Assembly: GCF_008973665.1 (NCBI RefSeq)
Contig: NZ_WACP01000001.1
Coordinates: 62,001 to 126,000 of the forward strand
Length of the DNA stretch: 64,000 nucleotides
DNA from: Paenibacillus tengchongensis
Lineage (GTDB): Bacteria; Bacillota; Bacilli; Paenibacillales; Paenibacillaceae
Reading direction: 5' to 3'
This document shows, piece after piece, positions 7,180-16,446 of the stretch. Below the pieces are notes generated by a model that was not told the DNA's origin, ran no database searches, and saw only the letters and a program-made list of their open reading frames with translations. Position 1 is the first letter of the stretch. Every line of letters starts with the position of its first letter. Position numbers and translations under genes: made by a program.

Positions 7180-10100
7180 ATGAGGAAATCGTTTAAGCAG
7201 GTTGTTTCCGGGTTACTCGCAACGGCCTTGCTTCTTCCGATCGGCTTGATGGCCCCGGCAGTCAACGCAGCAGATCTGGCGGCAGCTAACTCGAAAACTG
7301 TATATCAAGAAACATTTAAAGATGTACAATCGGTAAATGACGACACAGATATAACGCAATCCGGTAGTCCAAAACTGACGATTGTAAATGGCAAGACGTT
7401 TGATGGAAATAGCGATGGAGCAGCTTTATATGTAAATACCCGCTCCAATCAATGGGATGGCGTAGATATCGCCTTCGGAGATATGGGCTTGAAAGTTAGT
7501 CAGGAGTATACTGTAACCGTTTCCGTATATGTTGATGATAATGCTAACCCGCCAGCAGCCGGCAAAGCCGTCCTGGAAGTTGTAAGCAATAAAGGTTCAA
7601 CTGACCCTGACAAAAAAGAGAGTTACACCGGAATCGGTTCCTCTGATTTCAAAGCGGGGCAAGGCATCACACTATCCGCCCCTCTTTCCGTTACCAGTGT
7701 TGAGCACACAGCGCTGCGAATCAAGTCTGATGATGCAGGCAACAAGGTTCCCTTCTACATTGGAGAAGTCACTGTCACCCAGGCAGAAGCACCTGTCCAG
7801 GCTACTGAAGTCCTTAATCAAAGTTTTGAGGACGGAAACACCGGAGGTTGGAGTAAGCTGGGTTGGGGATCCAACGGTAACACTGCGGTCGTTGACGAAC
7901 TAGCCTCCCATGGCACGAAATCATTAAAGTTTTCCAATCGGGCCGATGAAAAAGCAGTTCCTGCTCTCGTACTGACTGACAAGATGAAATCCGACCGTAA
8001 GTACGACATTTCCCTTAAGGTTAGACTCGGTTCAGGTGAAGGCAATTTCCATCTTGGCTCCAAGATTGATTCCGATTTAGCAAACAATAAGTATCCTTGG
8101 GTCATCGGAGACAATAAAGTAAACGCTTCAGATTGGACGTTATTTGAAACGAAAGGCTATGAAATTCCATCTCAAACCAAGGAAGTCATTATCTTTGTTG
8201 AACCATCGGGCAATACTTTGACCTCGGACATATACATTGATGAAGTCATCATCACCGATGTGACCCCTGGCCAAACCTCACCGGAGGTTGTAGATAAGAC
8301 TGGCATCTCTGCAGACTTTGAGAATGGCTTAGATGGCTTCGGTCCACGGAGTGGCAAAGAAACTGTGAAGCTTTCCCAAGATGCTAACCATACGCCTAAC
8401 GGAAAACAAGGCTTGATTGTTACTACTACTGCACAATATGATGCAGCCCTAGTTAATGCTGCCGGAAAAATGGCAAAGAATCACGAATATGAGCTGTCAG
8501 CTTGGGTGAAAATGGCGCCTGGTGAAGCGCCTACAACGCTTCGCATTAGTGTTCAGTATGCTGACAGCGGTTTTGCAAACGTTTCACAAAATGCAACCGT
8601 TACCGATTCAGAATGGGTAGAGCTCAAAGGCAAATATACACTCACCACTACTCCAACGGTACTCAATGCTTATATTGAGACAGCAAACGACGACGGCGGC
8701 AATCGTACCTTCTACTTTGATGACTTTGTTCTGAAATATTTGGGGCCAGTAGCTGCGGCACCTCCAATTCAAGAAAATCTCCCTAACCTCAAAGACCTTT
8801 ATAAGGATGAATTCCTGATCGGTAACATTGTTAACCCGGCTACCTTTGACGAGACCAGACTCAAGCTTCTGACGAAGCACCACAATGTCGTTACGTTTGA
8901 GAATGATATGAAGCCGGATTATGCTTATGATACCAACAGACAATTTGATTTCACCGCAGAAGATGCTCTGGTTAAAAGGGTACAGGACGCAAACCTGGAC
9001 CTAGTCGGTCACGTACTCGTCTGGCATGCACAGTCACCTTCATGGCTTCATACCGCTGCTGATGGTAAACCATTGAGTCGCGAAGAAGCTCTGGATAATC
9101 TGAGAACACATGTCAAAACCGTAGTAGAGCACTTCGGTGACCAAGTCATTTCCTGGGACGTTGTCAACGAAGCCATGAACGACAACCCGGCTAACCCGAC
9201 AGACTGGAAAAATGCTCTCCGCAATTCCGGCTGGTTACAGGCCATTGGCCCTGACTTCATTGAGGAAGCATTCCTTGCGGCAAAGGAAGTCATTGACAGT
9301 AACGGCTGGGATATCAAGCTTTACTATAACGATTACAACGATGACAACCCGAATAAATCTACAGCCATCTACAGCATGGTGAAAGAAATCAATGAGAAGT
9401 ACGCCGTAGCTCATCCGGGTAAAAAGCTCATCGACGGAATCGGCATGCAGTCCCACTACAACTTAGGTACTAGACTGGAAAATGTAAAATCGTCGCTCGA
9501 GCGTTTTATTTCTTTGGGTGTAGAAATCAGTGTTACAGAATTGGACATCATGGCAGGCACCAACTCTACAATCACAACAAAAGAAGCGAAGCAGCAGGCA
9601 TATCTATTTGCCCAATTGATGGATCTCTACAAGAAGAACAGCGAGCATATTGCGCGTGTCACCTTCTGGGGATTAAATGACAGCACCAGCTGGAGAGCCG
9701 AGCAGAATCCAACCTTGTTCGACAAGGATTTTCAAGCAAAAGAGGCGTTCTACGCGGTCACTGACCCTGAAAAGTTCATAGCGGAAAACCCGCCGAAAGA
9801 GCTTGAATACAAGCAATCCAGCGCTTATTATGGAACACCTGCAATCGACGGCTCCGTAGATAGCGTATGGAGCAACGCTCCTGAAATGAAACTGGAGACG
9901 AAGCAAATTGCCTGGTCAGGTGCTACTGGAACCGCCAAAGCACTCTGGGATGACAGCAATCTGTATGTGTTGGTGCAAGTCAAAGACGATAAGCTCGATA
10001 AATCCAACCCGAATGCCTGGGAGCAGGATTCCGTCGAAGTGTTCGTCGATGAAAACAATGGGAAAACCTCTTCTTTCCAAGACGATGATGGGCAATATAG

Positions 10101-11607
10101 AGTGAATTTCGAGAACACAGCTTCCTTTAATCCTGAGGAAATTGCTGCAGGCTTCGAATCAAAAGTCTCTGTTTCCGGTACCAACTACACGGTTGAAATG
10201 AAAATCCCTTTCAAAAAAGCTAAACCTGCGAACAACGCCAAAATTGGTTTCGACGCGCAAATCAATGATGCTAAAGACGGCAGCCGGATCAGTGCAAACG
10301 CATGGAACGATGCATCCGGTCAAGGATACCAAGACCCTTCCGTATTCGGAGAATTAACTTTGACTGGCAAACCTTCTCCAGGCAATAACAATGACGGAGA
10401 CAGCGGTGGAACCGGTACTCCATCCGCCGGTACGGTCCACAATAACAACGGTGTGGTGTCCATTCTGCCTGCTGTAAAAGTCGGGAACGGAACAGCCACC
10501 GCAACAGTTTCAAGTGCTAGCCTAAATAAAGCAATTGACCAGGCTTCTCCAGGTGCGAATGGCAAGAAACAGGTTGCAATCGAGATACCGAAGCAAGCAA
10601 ATGCGCAATCCTATGTAGTACAATTGCCTGCTTCATACCTGCAAAGCAACAGCAATATTGAGTTTATACTTAAGACGGATAATGCTGAACTTATTATTCC
10701 GTCGAACATGCTGTCTAATATGACAGGGCAAGCAGATCAAGTATCCATTCAGATGAACAAAATCCCGGGGGATAGCTTGAATACAGGAGTTCGCGGAAAA
10801 GTGGGCAGCCGTCCAATTATCGAACTTAGTGTAAAAGCTGGCGACAAAGTTATTGCTTGGAATAACCCTGCGGCCCCTGTAACAGTATCCATTCCGTATA
10901 CAGCTGCGGCACAGGAGCTTGCCAATGCAGATCAAATCGTGATCCTAACCATTGACAGCCAAGGGCAGGCAACAGCTGTGCCAAGCGGACGCTATGATGC
11001 GAAGAGCGGTTCGGTTGTATTCAAAACAACTCATTTCAGCACCTATGCTGTAGCCTACGTAATCCCTTCCTTTACTGACATGCAAAATATACAGTGGGCG
11101 AAACAAGCTGTAGAAGCAATGGCTGCACGCGGCGTAATCACGGGAATCTCTGAGGATAGCTTCGCACCTGCGGATTCTATCACGAGAGCAGACTTTATTA
11201 CCTTGCTTGTCAGAGCGCTTGAATTGAAAGGTTCCAGCACGAATGCGGCTACCTTCAGTGATGTACAGCCTACGGCTTACTATGCGCAAGCTGTAGCTAT
11301 TGCACGGGAGCTCGGAATTACATCAGGATTTGAGGACAATACCTTCAAACCGGGCAGCAGCATTACCCGTCAAGATATGATGGTCCTTACAGCAAAAGCC
11401 CTGAAAGCAGCCGGTAAGCCATCTGCCGGAAGCGGAAATCTGACTTCTTATTCCGATGCAGAAAGCCTTTCCACTTACGCCATGGACAGTGCAGCTTTCC
11501 TTATAGGAAGCGGAATCGTCAATGGCAAGAACGATAAAATTGCACCAGCCGATTCATTGACCCGCGCTGAAGCAGCAATGATTCTTTATCGGATCTGGAA
11601 GATGTAG
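7180..11607 (+). CDS. xynA: Cell-surface multidomain GH10 endoxylanase
   Basis: A 1475-residue secreted xylanase with the architecture of Paenibacillus XynA1. It has a signal peptide (cleavage near AVNA-AD, residue 31) and three CBM22-like carbohydrate modules (about 35-200, 210-365, 372-525). A GH10 catalytic barrel follows (about 533-870), then one CBM9 module (about 875-1070), a Gly/Ser/Asp linker, a beta-rich domain of unknown role (about 1090-1290) and three SLH modules (about 1293-1475). The acid/base Glu664 (WDVVNEAM) and nucleophile Glu787 (VTELDIM) are present. It would cut glucuronoxylan while attached to the cell wall and release aldouronates for import. The start has GAAGGAGAT at good spacing. 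A cre-like site upstream suggests CcpA control. Confidence 0.95.
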   Translation: MRKSFKQVVSGLLATALLLPIGLMAPAVNAADLAAANSKTVYQETFKDVQSVNDDTDITQSGSPKLTIVNGKTFDGNSDGAALYVNTRSNQWDGVDIAFGDMGLKVSQEYTVTVSVYVDDNANPPAAGKAVLEVVSNKGSTDPDKKESYTGIGSSDFKAGQGITLSAPLSVTSVEHTALRIKSDDAGNKVPFYIGEVTVTQAEAPVQATEVLNQSFEDGNTGGWSKLGWGSNGNTAVVDELASHGTKSLKFSNRADEKAVPALVLTDKMKSDRKYDISLKVRLGSGEGNFHLGSKIDSDLANNKYPWVIGDNKVNASDWTLFETKGYEIPSQTKEVIIFVEPSGNTLTSDIYIDEVIITDVTPGQTSPEVVDKTGISADFENGLDGFGPRSGKETVKLSQDANHTPNGKQGLIVTTTAQYDAALVNAAGKMAKNHEYELSAWVKMAPGEAPTTLRISVQYADSGFANVSQNATVTDSEWVELKGKYTLTTTPTVLNAYIETANDDGGNRTFYFDDFVLKYLGPVAAAPPIQENLPNLKDLYKDEFLIGNIVNPATFDETRLKLLTKHHNVVTFENDMKPDYAYDTNRQFDFTAEDALVKRVQDANLDLVGHVLVWHAQSPSWLHTAADGKPLSREEALDNLRTHVKTVVEHFGDQVISWDVVNEAMNDNPANPTDWKNALRNSGWLQAIGPDFIEEAFLAAKEVIDSNGWDIKLYYNDYNDDNPNKSTAIYSMVKEINEKYAVAHPGKKLIDGIGMQSHYNLGTRLENVKSSLERFISLGVEISVTELDIMAGTNSTITTKEAKQQAYLFAQLMDLYKKNSEHIARVTFWGLNDSTSWRAEQNPTLFDKDFQAKEAFYAVTDPEKFIAENPPKELEYKQSSAYYGTPAIDGSVDSVWSNAPEMKLETKQIAWSGATGTAKALWDDSNLYVLVQVKDDKLDKSNPNAWEQDSVEVFVDENNGKTSSFQDDDGQYRVNFENTASFNPEEIAAGFESKVSVSGTNYTVEMKIPFKKAKPANNAKIGFDAQINDAKDGSRISANAWNDASGQGYQDPSVFGELTLTGKPSPGNNNDGDSGGTGTPSAGTVHNNNGVVSILPAVKVGNGTATATVSSASLNKAIDQASPGANGKKQVAIEIPKQANAQSYVVQLPASYLQSNSNIEFILKTDNAELIIPSNMLSNMTGQADQVSIQMNKIPGDSLNTGVRGKVGSRPIIELSVKAGDKVIAWNNPAAPVTVSIPYTAAAQELANADQIVILTIDSQGQATAVPSGRYDAKSGSVVFKTTHFSTYAVAYVIPSFTDMQNIQWAKQAVEAMAARGVITGISEDSFAPADSITRADFITLLVRALELKGSSTNAATFSDVQPTAYYAQAVAIARELGITSGFEDNTFKPGSSITRQDMMVLTAKALKAAGKPSAGSGNLTSYSDAESLSTYAMDSAAFLIGSGIVNGKNDKIAPADSLTRAEAAMILYRIWKM

Positions 11608-11633
11608 AATGAATTATTAAACAGCTGATAAAA

Positions 11634-11672
11634 AAGACTGCCTCCGTCATAAGCAGACGGAGGCAGTTTCTC
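11634..11672 (+). terminator. Terminator after the xylanase
   Basis: Perfect 12-bp stem ACTGCCTCCGTC/GACGGAGGCAGT (11637-11648 with 11656-11667) followed by TTCTCTTT. A run of A on the left arm could let it serve the opposite strand too, but the sigK stop lies beyond it. Confidence 0.85.
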
Positions 11673-11746
11673 TTTACATATAGCAATCTCCCGCAGTTCG
11701 AGAGTTTCTGAGTTAATGTCTCATTCCTGCAAGCAAATGTCCTACC

Positions 11747-12448
11747 TTACCGCTTCGCCTTATAAAACTCATGATACAGCTTCATGAGCGCCCTTTTCTC
11801 TATCCTTGACACATAACTCCGCGAGATCCCCAACTCCTTCGCAATCTCCCGCTGCGTCCGCTCCTCCCCGCCGGTATCCAGGCCGAAGCGGCCGATGACG
11901 ACCTCTTTTTCCCGGTCATCCAGGATGTCCAGGTTGCGGTAGATCTTGCTCTTCTCGATCTTCAGATCGACTTCCTTTATGACATCATCCGTCTCGGAGC
12001 CAAGGATATCGATCAGGGTAATTTCATTACCTTCCTTGTCTGTCCCGATCGGATCGTGGAGCGATACGTCTTTACGGGTCTTTTTCAGGCTGCGCAAATG
12101 CATCAGAATTTCGTTCTCAATACATCGGGCGGCGAAGGTGGCCAGCTTGGTGCCTTTGTTCGGACGGTAGCTTTCAATCGCCTTGATCAGGCCGATGGTG
12201 CCTATGGAGATGAGGTCCTCCATGTCTTCGCCGGTGTTGTCGAATTTCTTGACTATGTGCGCGACTAAGCGGAGATTATGCTCAATCAGCAAATTACGGG
12301 CTTTGGCGTCCCCCTCGGCCATCAGCTCTAAGTATTTGCTTTCATCTTGTTCGGACAGGGGCTGGGGAAACGCATTGTTTCTGACATACGATACGAGCAG
12401 CGTAAGCTCTTTGATCAACAACGCAATGGTGCTAATGATTCCCGGCAA
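11747..12448 (-). CDS. sigK: RNA polymerase sporulation sigma factor SigK
   Basis: A 233-residue mother-cell sigma factor controlling late sporulation (coat and cortex genes). It has a short N-terminal pro-sequence ([19 protein letters not shown]), cut in Bacillus by SpoIVFB, then region 2 ([22 protein letters not shown]) and region 4 ([20 protein letters not shown]). The reading frame is uninterrupted; unlike Bacillus subtilis there is no skin element inside it. It starts at a TTG with GGAGGTG eight bases upstream. It matters for the window because fragments of its 3' end recur upstream on the map at 134, 3411 and 6948. SigK almost certainly; SigE paralogs lack this N-terminus. Confidence 0.95.
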   Translation of the reverse strand: MPGIISTIALLIKELTLLVSYVRNNAFPQPLSEQDESKYLELMAEGDAKARNLLIEHNLRLVAHIVKKFDNTGEDMEDLISIGTIGLIKAIESYRPNKGTKLATFAARCIENEILMHLRSLKKTRKDVSLHDPIGTDKEGNEITLIDILGSETDDVIKEVDLKIEKSKIYRNLDILDDREKEVVIGRFGLDTGGEERTQREIAKELGISRSYVSRIEKRALMKLYHEFYKAKR

Positions 12449-12518
12449 TTTGGCGACACCTCCCGCACATGTACAATGAAACCGGTCAGTAAGGAGAACT
12501 ACGGGTTCATGGTCCTTT

Positions 12519-12527
12519 TATTGTATG
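12519..12527 (-). promoter_or_regulatory. Possible sigma-E -10 element of sigK
   Basis: CATACAATA on the minus strand matches the sigma-E -10 consensus about 70 nt before sigK, a gene known to be sigma-E dependent. I cannot see a convincing -35, so this is tentative. Confidence 0.35.
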
Positions 12528-12694
12528 TGGGTAGGTGCCCAGAAGTGCTTGGACGCCGGAAATAGGTACAGCCTCAGGAACTTTTTATCCGCTGCTGATG
12601 CAGTAGGCATTTTCAAGGAGACTGTATATAGTTTTCCAGCTCTGCGATCAGGTTTTCTATTTCAGCTTTATCTTTAATTCGATAGGCCTCTCTT

Positions 12695-13942
12695 TCATGC
12701 AGCCGCCCCTACCTTTACATTGGATTTCCGGTATACGGTGAGGTAACCGATGGAAGACAGCAGGCTCAGCAGGATATTGGCACCGATCAATAGCTGGTAA
12801 TTGTGGAACAGGTCATAGTTAGCCCCGCCTGCGATCCCCGAAATAGCCCCGCCTGCCTGATGAATACATATTAAGAAACCGGTCAGCATGCCCGCAGGGA
12901 TTCCTTTCTTCTCAAGCGTTTCATTGGCTAACAGGATCCCGCCCGGTAAAGCGCCCAAATAACTGGCACCGAATATCAAAGAGAAGAAGAGGGGACTGAC
13001 GGGAAAATTCAAGAATAAGATAACAAAAGCCGTAACTCTAACGATATAAAGACAGCCTAAGGCCAATTCCCGTCTCATCCGGTCTAGCAGAAAAGAAAAG
13101 ACAATGCCTCCCGAAAGCTCAAGGACCCCCAACAGCGACAAGGAAGAAGAGAAAATCATCTGATTCGCTCCCGCTACCTGATAAATGGCCATGAGATGCA
13201 TTTCGACTGTCCCCATACTGAACCCGCAGGTAAACAGCGCAATCATCACCACCATAATTCGTCTATCCTGCAAATTCCGCACAAAGCTCATCGCTGAACG
13301 GACCTTTAATTTCTCACGCGGCCGCTCACTGTGCAGCTCCGTTTCAAGCCTATTCGCAGGATTTCGGCGGACCACCAAGAAGGTAAACACACAAAAAAGC
13401 AGCCCGGAAGCAAAGGTCACCCAGTAGAGCTGAATCCAGCCGAGCCGGCTTTCATTAAGGATAAAGATGGGGCTCAGAATCGCAAGTCCCAATGAATTAG
13501 AGCTGTTGAGAATGACCAGAACCTTGGCTCTATGACTGGAAAACCAGTCGGCTACAAAGATATAATTGGCAGAGGCCGCTATTCCAATCAGTCCGGACAA
13601 TACTCCGAAGCCTATAAAATACCCTGCTGTATTCTGAAAAAGCAGAAGTGTGCCTACGGATGCAGCTCCCAGTAAGGAGCTTGCCATCATCACTTTTTTG
13701 TAGCTATATTTATCGATAAGATAGCCGCCTATAGGCGAGCACACCGCTCCAATGATAATACTGAGAGACCAGGTCGTCCCCAGAAAGCTTCTCCCCGTCG
13801 AAAGCTGGCGGGATATATCCTCCTGATAATAGGATTGTACGAAGCGGTTAACCGAACCAACAAAGCCGTATATCCAAAAATAAAGGATCAGGAACCATGC
13901 ATAACGGCTCCCCGCCGAGAATGCCTTAAATGTAGGCTTCAT
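12695..13942 (-). CDS. MFS transporter of the RiPP operon
   Basis: A 415-residue major facilitator protein with about 12 hydrophobic helices. An early SFLGTTWSLSIIIGAVCSPIGGYLIDKYSYKK segment corresponds to the loop 2-3 signature (GGYLIDKYS). Its ATG at 13942 overlaps the hydrolase stop codon (ATGA), preceded by GGGAG, so it is translated with the RiPP operon and is its last gene. It probably exports the mature peptide or gives immunity; import of a precursor metabolite cannot be excluded. No substrate-specific motif was recognised. Confidence 0.85.
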   Translation of the reverse strand: MKPTFKAFSAGSRYAWFLILYFWIYGFVGSVNRFVQSYYQEDISRQLSTGRSFLGTTWSLSIIIGAVCSPIGGYLIDKYSYKKVMMASSLLGAASVGTLLLFQNTAGYFIGFGVLSGLIGIAASANYIFVADWFSSHRAKVLVILNSSNSLGLAILSPIFILNESRLGWIQLYWVTFASGLLFCVFTFLVVRRNPANRLETELHSERPREKLKVRSAMSFVRNLQDRRIMVVMIALFTCGFSMGTVEMHLMAIYQVAGANQMIFSSSLSLLGVLELSGGIVFSFLLDRMRRELALGCLYIVRVTAFVILFLNFPVSPLFFSLIFGASYLGALPGGILLANETLEKKGIPAGMLTGFLICIHQAGGAISGIAGGANYDLFHNYQLLIGANILLSLLSSIGYLTVYRKSNVKVGAAA

Positions 13943-14859
13943 TTTGAGCTCTCCCATACCAACCGGGTAATGCGGCCGACCGCCTCATTGATTTTAATGA
14001 AATCATCCTGAATAGAGTCCGTTAGAAAAACGAACACCGGAAGAGTATCACCATCGATAAAACCGCAATCATTGATCACTGTATACCCAGTGTCGGCAAT
14101 GATCGTTCCAATCTGATGTCCGGTTTCGGCCTCCGCCTCAGGGGGCAGCCTGAAAGGCATCCGGTTCTTGGAGGTTTGCCCCTTAAGAATGTGGATTCCC
14201 AAGGCTGTAAGCTCCGGACTTGCGAGCTTCCCGGTGATGAACCTTCGGATCAGGCTCTCCAGATCGCCCGCTGTGGAGTAGTTGTGTTCCGCGAAGTTAA
14301 AGCATTCCGCTCTTAGAAGCACCTCCGGTCTTGCGAAATATTCCTGGTTATTCAATGAGAAGGAGTAAAAGTCCTGCCAGGAATCTATATGTATCGAAGG
14401 GGCTATCCCGTATGATCGCATGTTAAGCTCAAGAATCGATAAATCAATTTGAGTGTTCTTCAGCCCCAGCCCGGCAAAACGCCGGTTCAGCGCATCCTTT
14501 GAAAGCCGGGTTATAAAATAATCGGCAATGAGGCTGTCATTTAAGGCAATCATAAAGGAGAGGAGCTCCAAGACAGTGGCCGGCGCCCCGAGATGCCTCA
14601 TGCCAAAATAGGTCCCAGGTGCGGATACATGATCCTGACGTTCCAGATCAATTTGTTCTTCTAAACTTATATTCCCTTCATCGGCCTGCAAAAGCACTTC
14701 AATTAAAATCAGCATTTTAATCACGCTGGCCATATGAAAACGGCGATCTTCATTTATAGCGAACCTTTCAACCGCTTGCCCGCGCCCTTCGGTAATCTTA
14801 ATTCCAAAGTCCGCCTTGATGGAGGATAACAGCTGACCAATCTCAGCTTGAATACTCAT
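13939..14859 (-). CDS. Beta-lactamase-fold serine hydrolase
   Basis: A 306-residue protein of the class A beta-lactamase-like family. The nucleophile motif SVIK (Ser45-Lys48) follows the usual strand (RRFHMAS). The SDN loop appears as NDS (ALNDSLIADYF). The conserved KTG is replaced by HQIG in ETGHQIGT, so the lysine is missing and true beta-lactamase activity is doubtful. No signal peptide is seen, so it probably acts in the cytoplasm. It lies between the short precursor peptide and the exporter and overlaps the exporter by 4 nt. A peptidase, amidase or acyl-transfer role on the peptide product, or self-resistance, is inferred from context. I chose the ATG at 14859 for its TGGAG site; a GTG at 14868 is possible. 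Confidence 0.75.
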   Translation of the reverse strand: MSIQAEIGQLLSSIKADFGIKITEGRGQAVERFAINEDRRFHMASVIKMLILIEVLLQADEGNISLEEQIDLERQDHVSAPGTYFGMRHLGAPATVLELLSFMIALNDSLIADYFITRLSKDALNRRFAGLGLKNTQIDLSILELNMRSYGIAPSIHIDSWQDFYSFSLNNQEYFARPEVLLRAECFNFAEHNYSTAGDLESLIRRFITGKLASPELTALGIHILKGQTSKNRMPFRLPPEAEAETGHQIGTIIADTGYTVINDCGFIDGDTLPVFVFLTDSIQDDFIKINEAVGRITRLVWESSK

Positions 14860-14879
14860 TCCATTCACTCCATTTCATA

Positions 14880-14915
14880 GAGAAAGGCCAGCCGGAATAT
14901 CATCCAACCAGCCTT
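14880..14915 (-). terminator. Attenuator-like hairpin after the precursor
   Basis: Starting 13 nt after the precursor stop, 14904-14915 can pair with 14884-14895. The stem has 12 pairs, four of them G-U, with an 8-nt loop, followed by UUCUCU. Such partial terminators let a precursor be made in excess over downstream genes. It is weak as a full terminator. Confidence 0.5.
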
Positions 14916-14928
14916 GCTCTGCTAGTCA

Positions 14929-15018
14929 TTAGGATTTCGGGTTAACGATGGTTTTGCCGGCCAGACGCATGCAGGAGAACTCCAATGATTTCGTCGATTG
15001 TGCTTTGATTGTTTTCAT
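14929..15018 (-). CDS. Candidate RiPP precursor peptide, 29 aa
   Basis: A 29-residue peptide that is easy to miss by length. It begins MKTIKAQSTKSLEF and ends AGKTIVNPKS, with one cysteine (Cys16) in a SCMRL stretch; it is basic (five Lys, one Arg, one Glu). An almost perfect ribosome site (GGAGGTGATC) lies 6 nt before the ATG, stronger than those of its neighbours. It sits 31 nt after a radical SAM/SPASM gene and upstream of a hydrolase and an exporter, with a hairpin just after its stop. This position, size and ribosome site are those of a ribosomally made, modified peptide. The first half is likely leader and the Cys-containing second half likely core; the split is a guess. Confidence 0.8.
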   Translation of the reverse strand: MKTIKAQSTKSLEFSCMRLAGKTIVNPKS

Positions 15019-15049
15019 TCTGATCACCTCCTTTCAAGCGGACGCCTTA

Positions 15050-16444
15050 CTAATAGCCGCGTATTTCAGCAAGACTGTAGTCTTTGAAACATACACCCGG
15101 CTTATCCACGAGATCGTATTGCTTATAACGCGCCCAGGCAAGCGCCCGGCATTCTCCGACGCACTCCACCCGTGAATCACAGCCGATGCAATGAGCAGAC
15201 AGCGTCCCGCGTTCGTAATCTCTCATATAATTCAGCAGCTCGGACTGTTCCCAAATGACATCGACGCTGTCTTCTTTAATCGTTCTGGGCCAGCACAGGC
15301 TGTCCGCATTCTGAAGATTGTTGCAGGCATAAATTTCACCTTTGAAATTAATGTACAGCCATAGGGTTCCTGCACGGCAAAAGATTTCCCGGTCCGCTTC
15401 AATCTCCTGATCGATGGGACAGTCCACAATGATTTCCGGAACCGTAGCCCGCCCTTCTCTAACCATCAGCTTAACGCGGTTGTATTCTTCCTTGGACATC
15501 CAGATATTGTTCTCCATAGCCTGGCCGCATGGCACTGCAGGGATCACCCGCAGCATCGTGATGCCGATCGATTTGGCCAGCTCGAACATCTGCGGAATAT
15601 CCTCCAGGTTGTTGGCAGCATGCGCTCCGTTAGGCTGAATAATCATATTGATTTCTGCTCTAAGCCCGGCTTCGACCACTGCCTTTAAGCCCTCTACAGC
15701 TTCCTTATGGGAATCAATATGGCGCGGCGGAATCCGCAAGGCGATCTCATGCTCCCTGACAGGTGAGGATAACGAAACCTGATAACAATTGATTCCCGCT
15801 TCTTTATAGGCAGCTATATTTTCTTTCAAATGAAACCCGTTGGTCAGGAGATAAATGCTGACAGGGTCTTTTCCCAGGATCTCGTTTGTCCGGCGGGTGA
15901 TCAGCTGTGCAATCTGTGCAGTGTTATCCGGTGAAACCGATGGTTCTCCACCCGTCAGACACCATTCCAGTAAACCGTATTTTTCCAGAAGCGGCGTTAT
16001 TACATGGGTGTCCAGATGCTCTTGTGTGTAAAAAAGCTCCCGGTCAATATCCCTCGGCGGTATGTAACACCAGGTGCAGCCATAGTTGCAGAAAGGGGTT
16101 ACTTCTATAATCGGGGTAGGAGGTGTAATAATCCCCTCGGAACAGGCATCCAGGCGGCTTGCCAGATGTAGCGGATCATAGTTGGAGAGTGAAGGCAAAT
16201 TCTCTTCTACAATGAAGCGAAAGATACTTTCAGTCAATTCCTCGTCATATCCCTGGTGCTTGCATTGCAGTTTGAACCTTAGCTCAGCTTCCTCGTCGCT
16301 TAATAAATCCAGATGCTTGTGCTGTAAGGAAAGGTACTGCAGGTAAATCTGCAAGGAAGGTAAATCACACTCCCATCTTCCTTTGTAGTAAGCATCCATG
16401 ATTACAAATTCATTGTCGTTCTTCTTATAGATTAAGGCATACAT
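15050..16444 (-). CDS. Radical SAM/SPASM peptide-modifying enzyme
   Basis: A 464-residue radical SAM protein. An N-terminal domain (1-110) without clear homology may bind the leader. The [4Fe-4S] motif is CNYGCTWC (Cys119, Cys123, Cys126), and GGEP (CLTGGEPSV) marks SAM binding. The C-terminal third is a SPASM domain with a Cys series (IYACNN, HCIGCDSRVECVGEC, GVCF) able to hold two auxiliary clusters. Such enzymes install thioether, C-C or other cross-links in RiPP precursors. It follows the TldE-like gene by overlap and precedes the 29-residue peptide, its likely substrate. The ATG at 16444 has GGGAG at 8 nt; a GTG at 16453 is possible. The exact chemistry cannot be told from sequence. Confidence 0.9.
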   Translation of the reverse strand: MYALIYKKNDNEFVIMDAYYKGRWECDLPSLQIYLQYLSLQHKHLDLLSDEEAELRFKLQCKHQGYDEELTESIFRFIVEENLPSLSNYDPLHLASRLDACSEGIITPPTPIIEVTPFCNYGCTWCYIPPRDIDRELFYTQEHLDTHVITPLLEKYGLLEWCLTGGEPSVSPDNTAQIAQLITRRTNEILGKDPVSIYLLTNGFHLKENIAAYKEAGINCYQVSLSSPVREHEIALRIPPRHIDSHKEAVEGLKAVVEAGLRAEINMIIQPNGAHAANNLEDIPQMFELAKSIGITMLRVIPAVPCGQAMENNIWMSKEEYNRVKLMVREGRATVPEIIVDCPIDQEIEADREIFCRAGTLWLYINFKGEIYACNNLQNADSLCWPRTIKEDSVDVIWEQSELLNYMRDYERGTLSAHCIGCDSRVECVGECRALAWARYKQYDLVDKPGVCFKDYSLAEIRGY

Positions 16445-16446
16445 CT

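Noticed and set aside
11684..11695. GCAATCTCCCGC near the sigK end as a fourth sigK remnant
   Set aside because: It matches sigK for just 12 bases, too short to separate from chance, though its closeness to sigK is suggestive.
12613..12703. Short charged minus-strand frame (HEREAYRIKDKAEIEN) after the MFS gene as a second peptide
   Set aside because: No ATG, GTG or TTG start with a ribosome site; may be a frameshifted tail of the transporter or chance.
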